Positions 50,850 through 59,967 of a stretch of 64,000 nt of DNA are shown here, piece after piece. The stretch is taken from the NCBI GenBank assembly GCA_039023545.1, contig JBCHKQ010000001.1, positions 835,018-899,017 on the forward strand. The letters are read 5' to 3'. Made by a program: the position numbers and the translations under genes. The DNA is from Spirochaetia bacterium 38H-sp. Its GTDB lineage: Bacteria > Spirochaetota > Spirochaetia > Winmispirales > Winmispiraceae. The notes under the pieces were generated by a model. That model had not been told where the DNA came from, did not search any database, and saw only the letters and a list, made by a program, of their open reading frames with translations. Every line of letters begins with the position of its first letter. Positions within the stretch are counted from its first letter, which is position 1.

Positions 50850-51671
50850 ATGTGGGGTGTGTCTCCTGCCTATTTTATATCCAGATTTTCATCCGCCTTT
50901 ACTCCCGATGATATGGCTTCTGTTATGCCTGATATTGCTTCATCTGGCTATGATGCATGTGAGATAGAAATATTTTATCCCAACAGGCTTGATGAGTGGA
51001 CCTCTTTTACAAGCAAAATGCTTAGTAGTTCTGCTAGACTTGCGGGAATTAAGATATCCTGTTTTGCTGCACATTTTTTGCTCAACGCGTTTTCTTCTAA
51101 TGATACACTTATGTCTGATTATGGGATAGCAGAGTTTGACAGAGTCTCTGAGATTGCATCTGAGCTTGGTACTGACTGCATTATTGTTCCTATCCCTGCT
51201 TTCTCTTCCGCGATAGAAGAGCATACAAAATCCAGATTTATAACCAAGCTGGAATCGATGCTTTCTATTGCTGCAAGACACAAAAAATATCTTGCACTGG
51301 AAATTATGCCTGACAGCCTTCTATCCTGCATGGATGATATGAGCAGACTGTTTTCCATACTGGATGACAGTCATCTTGGTCTCAACCTGGATACAGGACA
51401 TTTTAATGCAATGGGCATTCCTCCCCATCTTGTTGCAGACAGTTTTTCCCATAAAATTTTTGCCACACATCTTTGCGACAATGATTCTTTAGAAAATCTG
51501 TCTCTTGTCCCCGGAGATGGAAACATAAACTGGACAACCCTTATGGATATCCTCACAAAGCAATGTGCTCCGGTTTCTATGGATATAGAGATAATATGTC
51601 CACCTGAGGATGTCACAGAAAAATACAGAAATGCATTGCTCTTTTTGAGCAACAAAGAATACAAGGAGTAA
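50850..51671 (+). CDS. Sugar phosphate isomerase/epimerase-like TIM barrel (I)
   Basis: A 273-residue protein of the xylose-isomerase-like TIM-barrel superfamily. The beta-strand ends supply likely metal ligands: Glu in CEIEIF and ALEIMPD, the LGLNLDTGHFNAMG strand with Asp and His, HLCDND, and the final strand SMDIEII. It begins MWGVSPAYFISRFSSAF. AAGAGG before ATG 50850 is preferred to an upstream ATG at 50820, which lies in the operator. It would isomerise or epimerise a keto sugar or keto acid of the imported substrate. A second, only distantly related barrel follows three bases later. Confidence 0.8.
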   Translation: MWGVSPAYFISRFSSAFTPDDMASVMPDIASSGYDACEIEIFYPNRLDEWTSFTSKMLSSSARLAGIKISCFAAHFLLNAFSSNDTLMSDYGIAEFDRVSEIASELGTDCIIVPIPAFSSAIEEHTKSRFITKLESMLSIAARHKKYLALEIMPDSLLSCMDDMSRLFSILDDSHLGLNLDTGHFNAMGIPPHLVADSFSHKIFATHLCDNDSLENLSLVPGDGNINWTTLMDILTKQCAPVSMDIEIICPPEDVTEKYRNALLFLSNKEYKE

Positions 51672-51674
51672 ATC

Positions 51675-52637
51675 ATGGCAAAACATGCAGTAATTACATC
51701 TTTTCTGGGACAAACCAAAGATAGGTTTCATGTTTATAACGAGCCCAGAAATCTGGAAGAAAAGTTTAAGATGGTAGCAGAGATAGAGGGACTTACAGGT
51801 GTTGAGGTCGTATACCCATACGAAGTTCCATCGGCTTCCGAAACCCGTGCTCTTCTTGACAAGTACGGCATAGAAATTGCAGCTGTCAACGTCAATGTAA
51901 AAGCAGAGCCTGAGTTTAGAAACGGCGGGCTCACATCTCCTGATAAAGCCGTGCGAGACAAAGCTGTAAGCTTTATAAAAGAGGCCAAAGATTTTGCAGA
52001 AGAAGTGGGTGCGAACAAGGTAACATGCTGTCCCCTGGGTGATGGCTATGAGTTTAGCTTTCAGGCGGATTATAGCAAGTCATGGGCTCATCTTGTGGAG
52101 ACCTTTGGAGAGGCAGGAAGCTACAAGCGGGAGATACCTCTCTTTATAGAATATAAGCCAAGCGAAACACGAGGTGCCTGCTTTGTTGATACTGCTTCTA
52201 AAGCCGTTGTTCTTCTCAACCACATAGGCATAAAGGACATGGGAGTTACCATAGACTTTGGACACTCCATGTACGGCAAAAAAAATCCTGCAGAGGATCT
52301 TTGCCTTGTGGCAAGCTCCGGTTATCCGTTTTATATTCATATCAATGACAACGATGCTCTCTGGGATTGGGACTATTTTGTAGGCACCAAGCATTTTATG
52401 GAATATGTGGAGTTTTTGTACTATCTCAAAAAGCTTGGCTATAATGATTTTTTTACCTCCGACACATCTCCAACCCGTTGGGACATAAAAGGAACCTTTG
52501 AGGTAAACACTCGTCTTACCAACAAAATATGGAGCAGGCTGGACGAGCTAATAAAAGAAGGTTTGGAAAATCATGTTGGTGCCGAGGACTTTCTTGCCTC
52601 CTGGAAGTTTTTTGAATCCGCATTGTTTAACCTATAG
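51675..52637 (+). CDS. Sugar phosphate isomerase/epimerase-like TIM barrel (II)
   Basis: A 320-residue xylose-isomerase-like barrel. Metal-ligand strands are VEVVYPYEV, FIEYKPSE (Glu), VTIDFGHSMYG (Asp, His), YIHINDNDALWDWD and FFTSDTSPTRWD. The longer loops and the C-terminal helical extension (IWSRLDELIKEGLENHVGAEDFLASWKFFESALFNL) resemble sugar isomerases that act on free or acid sugars. Start ATG 51675 follows AAGGAG. It is co-transcribed with the preceding gene and ended by a terminator at 52661. The exact reaction is not predictable. Confidence 0.8.
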   Translation: MAKHAVITSFLGQTKDRFHVYNEPRNLEEKFKMVAEIEGLTGVEVVYPYEVPSASETRALLDKYGIEIAAVNVNVKAEPEFRNGGLTSPDKAVRDKAVSFIKEAKDFAEEVGANKVTCCPLGDGYEFSFQADYSKSWAHLVETFGEAGSYKREIPLFIEYKPSETRGACFVDTASKAVVLLNHIGIKDMGVTIDFGHSMYGKKNPAEDLCLVASSGYPFYIHINDNDALWDWDYFVGTKHFMEYVEFLYYLKKLGYNDFFTSDTSPTRWDIKGTFEVNTRLTNKIWSRLDELIKEGLENHVGAEDFLASWKFFESALFNL

Positions 52638-52660
52638 GCTTTCTCCTCCCTCCTTGCTGC

Positions 52661-52686
52661 GGGCAGCCATGTGCTGCCCCTTTTTT
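52661..52686 (+). terminator. Rho-independent terminator
   Basis: GGGCAGC/GCTGCCC with a 5-base loop, then C and six T, directly followed by a TACCGAACG element. Confidence 0.88.
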
Positions 52687-52687
52687 A

Positions 52688-52721
52688 TACCGAACGCAGG
52701 GGCCGCCTTAGCGTCCCCTGC
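52688..52721 (+). repeat. Intergenic stem-loop element 19, forward, right end missing
   Basis: TACCGAACG overlapping stem GCAGGGG(C)CGC/GCG(T)CCCCTGC. The right-hand CTGCCTGCGGC is not present; TTATTAGC follows instead. Confidence 0.7.
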
Positions 52722-52813
52722 TTATTAGCTTGCATTTGTCTCTAGCCCCATATAACTTGAAAATGAATAAAAACCTGTTATCTGTATAGATTGAGAATAT
52801 TTAGGAGATTTTT

Positions 52814-53573
52814 ATGAAAAAACCATTTTATCTTCTTTATTACTATTCTCCTTACTATCCTGTTCTCTACAGGTTGTGCTACCTTCTTTGTGAAGAATAT
52901 AGTGAAATAGCGTATCCTCCCTGTTTGCAGCATATAACGACCCGGCTGGTAGATATTCTATACAGCTATACTCCGCTGCTCTGCTCAATAGAGAGGAAGA
53001 AAACCCTTCTACTCTTCTTCTTAATTTTAAAATAAAAGATGAGTTTTTTATTGGAAGACCCATTCCTAAGCGTTTATTTCTTCTAGCTCAAAGAAATAAC
53101 AATGATTATATGTTGATAAAATATTGGAATCATGGTGAAATAGAACTGGGAGATGGTGAGTTTACTTATGCTAACAATGGATATCTAAAAAAAGGGATAA
53201 TTATATGTTGTTTATCAGCGGAAATGCATACAAGCATAAAAATCCAACTGATATAAAAGTACTGGGAGGCGTATTCTTCTCTTCTGAAAACATGTCCGCA
53301 GCAAAAGCATATAATATATAACACTACTATTATTGGGGTGAAAATAACTATCTAAAAAAGGTTAATTATTTTCATACTTATGAACAAGATTTTAAAGATG
53401 TTTTTATAAGGTTTTATAAGCCTCTACCCATCTCCCTACAGAAAATCAGATACTATCACTCTACTTTCCTGATTTCCTATCTGGCCTCTCTATTACTGGA
53501 AGAGATGTCGGACCAAAACCAGGACATTTGGGATGGACTCTTAATTCAAAATCCGTAATAAGTGAAAATTGAC
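52814..53573 (+). pseudogene. Degraded duplicate of the lipoprotein gene that follows
   Basis: This stretch matches 53627-55050 closely along its length: the AAAGATGAGT-TTTTATTGGAAGACCC block, the CTGGGAGATGGTGA block, and the end (GGACATTTGGGATGGACTCTTAATTC). It carries a frameshift soon after its ATG (the lipobox STGC lies in another frame), several in-frame stops and further indels. About 650 bases are missing between AAGCCTCTACC (near 53430) and CATCTCCCTACAG, joining positions equivalent to ~54250 and ~54897. It cannot give a full protein and is the remnant of a tandem duplication. Confidence 0.88.
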
Positions 53574-53626
53574 GATATTCACCATCTATGCTATTTAAAT
53601 ATCAAACACTTTTTTAGGAGGTTTTT

Positions 53627-55081
53627 ATGAAAAAACTACTTTATTTGCTTTTCTCTATTTTTACCCTAGTCATCCTCTTTTCAGGATGCGTTTCTATGTC
53701 CGCAGGCACAGAAAAAAATGAAATAGCTGTATCTCCTTTGCTGGCAGAATATAACGACCCAGCTGGTAGATATTCTATACAAATATACTCCGCTGCTTTG
53801 CTCAATAAAGAGAAAGAAGCCCCTTCTGTTCTTCTTATTAATCTTAATATAAAAGATGAGTCTTTTATTGGAAGACCCAGGCCTAGAGGTTTATTTTTTC
53901 TAACTCAAAAAAATAACGATGATTATATTTTGGTAAAATATTGGAATACTTGTAAAATAGAACTGGGAGATGGTGAATTTACTTTTCCTGACAATGGATA
54001 TCTAGAAAAAGGGAATAATTATATGTTGTTTGTCAGCGGAAGAACATACAAGCATAAAAATCCAATTGATATAAAAGTACTGGGTGGCGTATTCTTCTCT
54101 TCTGAAAACATACCTGCAGTAAACGCATATAATATAAAATACTACTATTATTTGGGTGAAAATAACTATCTGAAAAAAACCGATTTTTTTAATGTTTATG
54201 AACAAGATTTTAAAGATGTTTTTATAAGGTTTTATAAGCCTCTACCTAGTCTTTCTGCATACGAACTTAATAAAAAAGGACTTCCTTACTATAAAGGACA
54301 GGTACCTGTAACACTTTCAAGAAAAAATATAAACCATCTTTTTCTTTTGAGCTCATTTATCACGTATAAATATACTGCAGAACCATATACCGGCACGGTC
54401 TCCTTGCCTGACTTTGTATACCAAGCAAGCGAAAATGAAAAACCTATAATCCTAGGTGAGCCTATACATAAGAAAGTAGAAAAAAGAGCATACGAAATAG
54501 AGGTTACTTTGACTCCTTTTGCTTTCCCAGAAAATAAAACTGGTGTTTGGAACGGCTTTATTTCCACTTTCCGCTTTCTCAATATCGACGCAGATGAATT
54601 TATATTAGATAAAAAGCTTGATAGTGATTTTGGTGTCTCCTTTAACATGGTTGTACCATATCTGCATGTAAAATACAAAAACTCTAAGGGAAATACTTTC
54701 TCGGGCGTTCTTTACCCCAGACCAGTGTCATCTCACACAGAAGGTCCTATCGATATAAAAGCAATAACTCAAAGAGATATTATTTATTTTGCCAATGCTA
54801 TAAATAGCCCACTTCCTACTCTTAGCCTGGAAAAAGACAATACATATACTGTTATATACACAAATGAAGATTTTGGTGTAGACCCGATAAACTCCCATCT
54901 CCCTACAGAAAACCAGATATTATCACTCTACTTTCCTGATTTTCTATCTGGCCCCTCTATTACCGGAGGAAATGTCGGACCAAAACCAGGACATTTTGGA
55001 TGGACTCTTAATTCAAAATCCGTAATAAGTAATATTTACTTTAATTTCTCTCCATACTTTGATGTAAACATTAAATACTGA
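53627..55081 (+). CDS. Putative lipoprotein of unknown function
   Basis: A 484-residue protein with a lipoprotein signal peptide: MKKLLYLLFSIFTLVILFSGC, with Cys21 as the lipidated residue. The mature part is rich in Tyr, Asn and Lys with repeated beta-strand patterns (SVLLINLNIKDESF, YMLFVSGRTYKHKNPIDIKVLGGVFF, YTVIYTNEDFG). I recognise no known domain. It is probably anchored to a membrane, facing the periplasm or surface. AGGAGG precedes ATG 53627. A degraded copy lies just upstream. A terminator follows and then a small gene. Composition is AT-richer than the neighbours. Confidence 0.75.
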   Translation: MKKLLYLLFSIFTLVILFSGCVSMSAGTEKNEIAVSPLLAEYNDPAGRYSIQIYSAALLNKEKEAPSVLLINLNIKDESFIGRPRPRGLFFLTQKNNDDYILVKYWNTCKIELGDGEFTFPDNGYLEKGNNYMLFVSGRTYKHKNPIDIKVLGGVFFSSENIPAVNAYNIKYYYYLGENNYLKKTDFFNVYEQDFKDVFIRFYKPLPSLSAYELNKKGLPYYKGQVPVTLSRKNINHLFLLSSFITYKYTAEPYTGTVSLPDFVYQASENEKPIILGEPIHKKVEKRAYEIEVTLTPFAFPENKTGVWNGFISTFRFLNIDADEFILDKKLDSDFGVSFNMVVPYLHVKYKNSKGNTFSGVLYPRPVSSHTEGPIDIKAITQRDIIYFANAINSPLPTLSLEKDNTYTVIYTNEDFGVDPINSHLPTENQILSLYFPDFLSGPSITGGNVGPKPGHFGWTLNSKSVISNIYFNFSPYFDVNIKY

Positions 55082-55086
55082 TACAA

Positions 55087-55111
55087 AGGTGGCCACCTGG
55101 CCACCTTTTTT
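55087..55111 (+). terminator. Rho-independent terminator
   Basis: AGGTGGCC/GGCCACCT with loop ACCT and six T, six bases after the lipoprotein stop and just before the ribosome-binding site of the next gene. Confidence 0.9.
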
Positions 55112-55127
55112 ACACAAGGAGTTTTTT

Positions 55128-55562
55128 ATGCTTTATAGAGTAATGTGGACATTTAACAGAGGACTTTATGAATCTTGGTATAGAGTAGGCGATATCAAAG
55201 ATGATGATAAAATAAGAACGGTCCCTCTACCTTTGTTTGAAAAAGAAAAAATAGAATGGGAGAAAAAAGGAAAAACAGTAGAACCAGCAGGACTGTGGAT
55301 ATACGAATGGGAAGTAAAAACCATAAAAGAAGAATATAGAGATGAATACGTGGATAGATGGATTGGCTTTAGATACTGGAGACCTGAAATAGGAAAATTT
55401 GAACTCGCAATATCAGACGATACTAATCCTATTATGCTCGTTGGCAGTATGATAGATGTATTAGAAAAAACAGGAAGAAAATACCTTTCTGCTGAAAGAG
55501 AAATGAAATCATGGTGGTATGCTTCTATGACAGGTAAATATGAAGAATTCGAAGATGCTTAA
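55128..55562 (+). CDS. Small soluble protein of unknown function
   Basis: A 144-residue protein without signal peptide or membrane helix, not recognised. It is rich in Trp, Tyr, Glu and Lys (YRVMWTFNRGLYESWYRVGDI, WIYEWEVKTIKEEYRDEYVDRWIGFRYWRPEIG, MKSWWYASMTGKYEEFEDA). ATG 55128 behind AAGGAG is chosen over the upstream frame from 55089, which overlaps the terminator. Its closeness to the lipoprotein gene may be accidental, since a strong terminator separates them. Confidence 0.65.
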   Translation: MLYRVMWTFNRGLYESWYRVGDIKDDDKIRTVPLPLFEKEKIEWEKKGKTVEPAGLWIYEWEVKTIKEEYRDEYVDRWIGFRYWRPEIGKFELAISDDTNPIMLVGSMIDVLEKTGRKYLSAEREMKSWWYASMTGKYEEFEDA

Positions 55563-55845
55563 TGTAAAGAAATACTCCTGGGGGGAGCGTGGCGGGCTCC
55601 CCTATCCTCACGGCTTAAAAGCTCCTTATATAAAAAGTTCTTTTTCAGATTACGCTTGAAATAATAGCTTGCAGACTTGTTTTGATTAGTAAAATTATTT
55701 TAGGGTTTATTACATACGACATTATGTTACAACCTGTGATTATAACAATAAGGCTGGTATATATATAGCTATTGGCAAGTGTAAATAGCATGAGAAGATA
55801 CTGTAAAACACACATAAACACAGAAAAGCCTTATTTTGTTATGCA
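55563..55845. other. Intergenic region, no gene seen
   Basis: It holds a hairpin GGGGAGC/GCTCCCC (55582-55602) without a T-tract after the small gene, then AT-rich sequence without a supported frame. A stem-loop element closes the region at 55846. Confidence 0.5.
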
Positions 55846-55919
55846 CCGCAGGCAGGAAAAAGGTGCGCTGTTTCCTGCTTTGTATAGCAAGAAGTAGTGC
55901 GCCTTTTTCCGTTCGGTAT
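55846..55919 (-). repeat. Intergenic stem-loop element 20, reverse orientation
   Basis: ACCGCAGGCAG, stem GGAAAAAGG(T)GCGC against GCGCCTTTTTCC, then GTTCGGTAT. On the minus strand it begins five bases after the chemoreceptor stop codon. Confidence 0.85.
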
Positions 55920-55923
55920 ATTT

Positions 55924-58017
55924 TTATTTTTTTAGTTTGAAGAAGGATAGCTCGTCTATGGCCCGCTTTATTATATCCTGAGTGTGCAGGTTTTGCTCGC
56001 GGAGTTTGTCCTGGATTCCTGCGATTTGTTTGGATTGTTCTTCTACGGTGCTCATAGCTTGGCTGAGTTTGTGAGAAAGGTCTGTAAGTGCTGTTGTTGA
56101 CTCAAGTATCTGTTTGTTTCCTTGTGCCATTTCTTTGGATGCGTTATTGACTTCTATTGCTACGTCCTTCATCTCTCGGAGTGCCTGCAGAATCTGTACG
56201 CTTCCTGCTCTCTGTTCTTGCAGAGCAGCTTCTATTTCTTGGATATTCTGCGATACGTCCTGTATGTCGTGTTCTATTGTGGAAAAAAGAGAATGTGTGC
56301 TGCCTGACAGTTTTACCAGATTGCCTATGTACTCGGATGTGCCTTTGAGTGTTTCTCTTATGCCTTTTGAATGCTGGGCTGTTTCTGTGGCCAGTTTTCT
56401 TATCTCATCCGCAACAACCGCAAAGCCTTTTCCGTGTTCTCCTGCGTGTGCAGCTTCTATTGCTGCATTCATGGCAAGGATGTTGGTCTCAGATGCTATT
56501 CTGGATATTATTCTGTTGGTTTCTTCCAGCTGTTTGGAGTTCTCTCCTATGGTTTGAGATAGCTGTACAAGTGAGTCCAGCCCTTTTTGACCTTCTAGTG
56601 AGGATGTGGTAAGTGCCTCAAAGTTTTCTCTCAATGTCTTTGATATGTTTGCTATGGATTCTATGTTTGCTATCAGTTCTTCTATGGATGCGGATGACTC
56701 CTCTATGCTTGTTGTCTGGTTTTGTATTGCCTGCGCAAGGGAGTCTATGCTGCGTGTTGTTTCTTGTACTGTAGATGCGTTTTGCTCTGTGTTTGCTCGT
56801 AGTTCTTGAATCTCTGTGTTAACTCCGTCTATTGAGCCTGTTATGGTATTGATAGAACTTGTGGTGTCTTCTATTGCTGTATTGAGGTCTTCTGCTGCAC
56901 CTGAGAGCCTTCCCATGCTTTCCTGGATGCCTGTTATTGTCAGTCTAAGCTGCCCAATAAAGTTATTAAAAAGCCTCAGCATGGCTGCAAGCTCATCGTC
57001 TCCGTGTATATCCTCAAGAGGAAAGAGTTTGCCTTCACTGGCTATCTTGAGTCCCTGTTGCAGTGTTATAAGGCGTTTTATGACTATGTTTCTTATAAGA
57101 TAGATAAGGATTACCGATTGAAGAAGTATTGCTATAATACCACCTATGCTGGCCAGAATGATAAGCGAGCTTATGGCTCCTGTTATTTCTTTACCGGGTA
57201 TTTCTCCGATTACAGCCCATGGGAGGTCATATCGCTCTATCCATGAGTATGCATATATGTCTGTTTCTCTCCCGTCTTTTGTCATAAAGTTTCCGGAAGG
57301 CGGGTCTTTCTGTTTGTTGTTTATTATGGTAGAAAAGTATCCTGTTGCTGCTTTTTTGCCTGCCATGTCTCTGTTGTGATGCGCAAGAATTATCCCATCT
57401 TCTGTTGCTATAAATGTGTATCCACTTATGCCAAGAACTATATCCGACATATATGTTTCATAGAACTTTTGTATATTTAGAGCAACTGCAAGGTATCCTC
57501 TTGTAGAAGGAGATTCTATTGGTATTGCTATTATTGCAGCAGGAAATCCTCCTATTGTTGGGTATATATTGAGTAGGATGGCATCCGTATTTTTACTATT
57601 TTTTGTTATATATGCTGTATCTATTGCATCCGGTGCTCCTGTGCCTACGTTTGTTATAAGTCTGCCTCCTGTATCGTATGCCATGACAGAAGAGTAGAGT
57701 ACTGGTTCTTCTTCTGCTATTTCTTCCAATATATCTTTTATTTCTGCAGTAGAGCCATTTACAAATGCTTCTATTACTTCTGGATTTTCCTTTTCTTCTC
57801 TTAGCTGGAGTTTTACGGCTTTTATCCACATTCCGGATATGTGGGTTGCTGTCTTTACTATGTTTTGCGCATCCTGTGACTGCATTGCTATTGACTGACT
57901 GCTAAAGCGCGAAAAGAATATAAAAAGACTGCCTCCCAGGAAAATAATTATAATAAGGATAAGATATACAAGCAGTTTTCTGGATAGTGTACTTCTGCTT
58001 AAGTCAATATTTTTCAT
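55924..58017 (-). CDS. Methyl-accepting chemotaxis protein with a Cache sensor
   Basis: A 697-residue chemoreceptor. A first membrane helix (~13-33), a large periplasmic double-Cache domain (~40-280, with [13 protein letters not shown] and [20 protein letters not shown]), a second helix (~285-312), a HAMP region, and a long coiled-coil signalling domain. The hairpin tip is [40 protein letters not shown], the conserved CheA/CheW contact. It is divergent from the split-transketolase operon, so it may detect the substrate of that pathway. The tail FFKLKK has no CheR pentapeptide. AGGGAGAAC precedes the ATG. Confidence 0.95.
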   Translation of the reverse strand: MKNIDLSRSTLSRKLLVYLILIIIIFLGGSLFIFFSRFSSQSIAMQSQDAQNIVKTATHISGMWIKAVKLQLREEKENPEVIEAFVNGSTAEIKDILEEIAEEEPVLYSSVMAYDTGGRLITNVGTGAPDAIDTAYITKNSKNTDAILLNIYPTIGGFPAAIIAIPIESPSTRGYLAVALNIQKFYETYMSDIVLGISGYTFIATEDGIILAHHNRDMAGKKAATGYFSTIINNKQKDPPSGNFMTKDGRETDIYAYSWIERYDLPWAVIGEIPGKEITGAISSLIILASIGGIIAILLQSVILIYLIRNIVIKRLITLQQGLKIASEGKLFPLEDIHGDDELAAMLRLFNNFIGQLRLTITGIQESMGRLSGAAEDLNTAIEDTTSSINTITGSIDGVNTEIQELRANTEQNASTVQETTRSIDSLAQAIQNQTTSIEESSASIEELIANIESIANISKTLRENFEALTTSSLEGQKGLDSLVQLSQTIGENSKQLEETNRIISRIASETNILAMNAAIEAAHAGEHGKGFAVVADEIRKLATETAQHSKGIRETLKGTSEYIGNLVKLSGSTHSLFSTIEHDIQDVSQNIQEIEAALQEQRAGSVQILQALREMKDVAIEVNNASKEMAQGNKQILESTTALTDLSHKLSQAMSTVEEQSKQIAGIQDKLREQNLHTQDIIKRAIDELSFFKLKK

Positions 58018-58090
58018 GTTCTCCCTCTCAATGTGTTCGTTTTTATTATAAGACAGAAAAGTTTTTTTTTCTACAGGAAATATTTTTTTA

Positions 58091-58134
58091 TTGACAGATA
58101 ATGTATATTATGTTATAAATATTGTATACAATAT
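58091..58134 (+). promoter_or_regulatory. Promoter and GntR-type operator of the transketolase operon
   Basis: TTGACA (58091-58096), a 17-base spacer and TATAAA (58114-58119) are followed by ATATTGTATACAATAT (58119-58134), a perfect 16-bp palindrome over the predicted start of transcription. Confidence 0.82.
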
Positions 58135-58174
58135 ACAGCATATTAAATGCTGAATAATTATTGCCGGAGGAAAT

Positions 58175-59014
58175 ATGAATGACATAGAAGATAAGATTTC
58201 CTTTCTTAAGGAAAAGGCAAAAGAGATGCGCTTTCACATACTTAGCATGATTTACAAGGCTCAGTCCGGGCATCCGGGAGGTTCTCTATCTGCTACGGAT
58301 ATTGTTACCGCATTGTACTTTGATGTTCTCAATATAAGACCGGATGCTCCAGATTGGCCGGATCGTGACAGGTTTGTTCTGTCCAAGGGACATGCTTGTC
58401 CAGTATGGTATGCTGCTCTTGCTCTACGTGGATATTTTCCCCTGCATGTACTTGATACTCTCAGACAGCTGGAAAGTCCTCTCCAGGGTCATCCTGTGCA
58501 GAAGAAGTGCCCGGGCATTGATGCAACAACCGGCTCACTGGGGATAGGTTTTCCCCAGGCTGTGGGGATGGCAATAGAGGGAAAACTTATTGATAAGAAA
58601 GATTATTCTGTTTTTTGTGTGCTTGGCGACGGAGAACTTCAGGAAGGCAGTGTGTGGGAGGCTTGCAATGCTGCGCATAAGTACGGGCTTGATAATCTTG
58701 TGGCTATAGTGGATAAAAATGGGCTCCAAAACGACGGTTTTACCCGTGATGTTATGCCAATGGAGCCTATAGAAGAAAAATTCCGTGCTTTTGGCTGGCA
58801 TGTGATGGAGATAGATGGGCATAAAATGGAAGAGATTCTCCCTGCACTTTATGAGGCACGGGCGTATAGAGGTAAGCCCGTATGTATTATTGCCAGGACT
58901 GTCAAAGGTCGTGGTGTAAGCTTTATGGAAAATATACGAGGCTGGCATGGTAAGCCTCCTTCTACTGAGGAGTATCAACAGGCAATCCAAGAGATAAAGG
59001 AAGGTTTAAAATGA
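58175..59014 (+). CDS. Transketolase-like protein, N-terminal (TPP) subunit
   Basis: A 279-residue thiamine-diphosphate subunit of a split transketolase. KAQSGHPGGSLSATDIVTALYFD, LSKGHACPVWYAAL and the TPP motif GDGELQEGSVWEACNAAHKYGLDNLVAIVDKNG are diagnostic. GGAGGA precedes ATG 58175. It moves a two-carbon ketol unit between sugars when joined with the C-terminal subunit encoded next (4-base overlap, ATGA). In this operon, with a hydroxypyruvate-type reductase and a glycerate kinase, it may act on an unusual substrate rather than in the pentose phosphate pathway. Confidence 0.92.
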   Translation: MNDIEDKISFLKEKAKEMRFHILSMIYKAQSGHPGGSLSATDIVTALYFDVLNIRPDAPDWPDRDRFVLSKGHACPVWYAALALRGYFPLHVLDTLRQLESPLQGHPVQKKCPGIDATTGSLGIGFPQAVGMAIEGKLIDKKDYSVFCVLGDGELQEGSVWEACNAAHKYGLDNLVAIVDKNGLQNDGFTRDVMPMEPIEEKFRAFGWHVMEIDGHKMEEILPALYEARAYRGKPVCIIARTVKGRGVSFMENIRGWHGKPPSTEEYQQAIQEIKEGLK

Positions 59015-59964
59015 GACTTGAGAAAGCATCTGTTCCGACAAGAAGAGCCTTCTCCGAAAGGCTTGTAGAATACGGTGAGATTAATAAAGATTTTGTGGTT
59101 TTTGAATCCGATATAGGATATTCTACCTATTCTTATCTTTTTGGCGAGAAATATCCTGCTAGGTACTTTAACTTTGGCATTGCAGAGGTGTCTACAATGG
59201 CTGCTGCCGCGGGTGTTGCAACAAGCGGCAGGACTGTGGTTGTAAGTGGGTATGGGGTTTTCCTTACCATGCGTGCTCTGGAAGTTGTACGCTCATTTAT
59301 TTGTTATCCCAATCTCAATGTTAAGATTTTGTCTTCTCATGGAGGAGTCACTGCGGCAATTGATGGTGTTACACATCAGGCCACGGAAGACGTCGCTTTT
59401 ATGAGCACTATTCCCAATATGAAGGTGCTTGCTCCCTGTGATCCTGTTTCTGCTTCTGCAATGGTAGACCTTGCAATAAGCACTCCTGGGCCTGTTTTTA
59501 CAAGGCTTATGAGAGACGCTCTTTTTGAGGTGTATTCTGATAATACTGGATTTAAGATTGGCGGTTCCAATGTGCTGCGAGAAGGAAGCGACGTTACAAT
59601 AGCGGCTTACGCAGATATGGTTTTTCAGGCTCTTGAGGCTGCAGACAGGTTGCAAGCGCAGGGGATATCTGCAGAGGTTATTGATATGTATTCTGTAAAG
59701 CCTTTTGACGAGGATTCCTTAAGACTCTCTATAGAAAAAACCGGTGCTCTTCTTGTGGTGGAAAATCATCAGAAAAGAAACGGGTTGGGGTACATGATTT
59801 CTAACTGGTTGATTAAGCAAAGGAAAAATATTCTTTTTGATAACATAGGGCTTGATGATACCTTTGCAGAAAGTGGTAAGTATCAGCTTGTTATACATAA
59901 ATATGGACTGGATGCTGATGCCATAGAGGAAAGAACAAAAAAGCTTCTAAAGGATAAGGAGTAA
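59011..59964 (+). CDS. Transketolase-like protein, C-terminal subunit
   Basis: A 317-residue partner with the pyrimidine-binding domain (FGIAEVSTMAAAAGVATSGRTVVVSGYGVFL, with the catalytic Glu of GIAEVS) and the C-terminal transketolase domain (ISAEVIDMYSVKPFDEDSLRLSIEKTGALLVVENHQKRNGLG). SSHGGVTAAIDGVTHQATEDVAFM is the loop around the substrate site. The overlapping start with the N-subunit makes equal synthesis likely. The end is typical of two-gene transketolases found in anaerobes. Confidence 0.92.
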   Translation: MRLEKASVPTRRAFSERLVEYGEINKDFVVFESDIGYSTYSYLFGEKYPARYFNFGIAEVSTMAAAAGVATSGRTVVVSGYGVFLTMRALEVVRSFICYPNLNVKILSSHGGVTAAIDGVTHQATEDVAFMSTIPNMKVLAPCDPVSASAMVDLAISTPGPVFTRLMRDALFEVYSDNTGFKIGGSNVLREGSDVTIAAYADMVFQALEAADRLQAQGISAEVIDMYSVKPFDEDSLRLSIEKTGALLVVENHQKRNGLGYMISNWLIKQRKNILFDNIGLDDTFAESGKYQLVIHKYGLDADAIEERTKKLLKDKE

Positions 59965-59967
59965 GGT

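Noticed and set aside
52688..53626. Mobile element causing the lipoprotein duplication
   Set aside because: No transposase, terminal inverted repeats or target duplications are visible; simple tandem duplication and decay explain the pattern.
683..55919. Integron attC sites
   Set aside because: The stem-loops are spaced between housekeeping genes in both orientations, lack paired R boxes of attC type (the ends are not complementary to each other), and no integrase gene is present.
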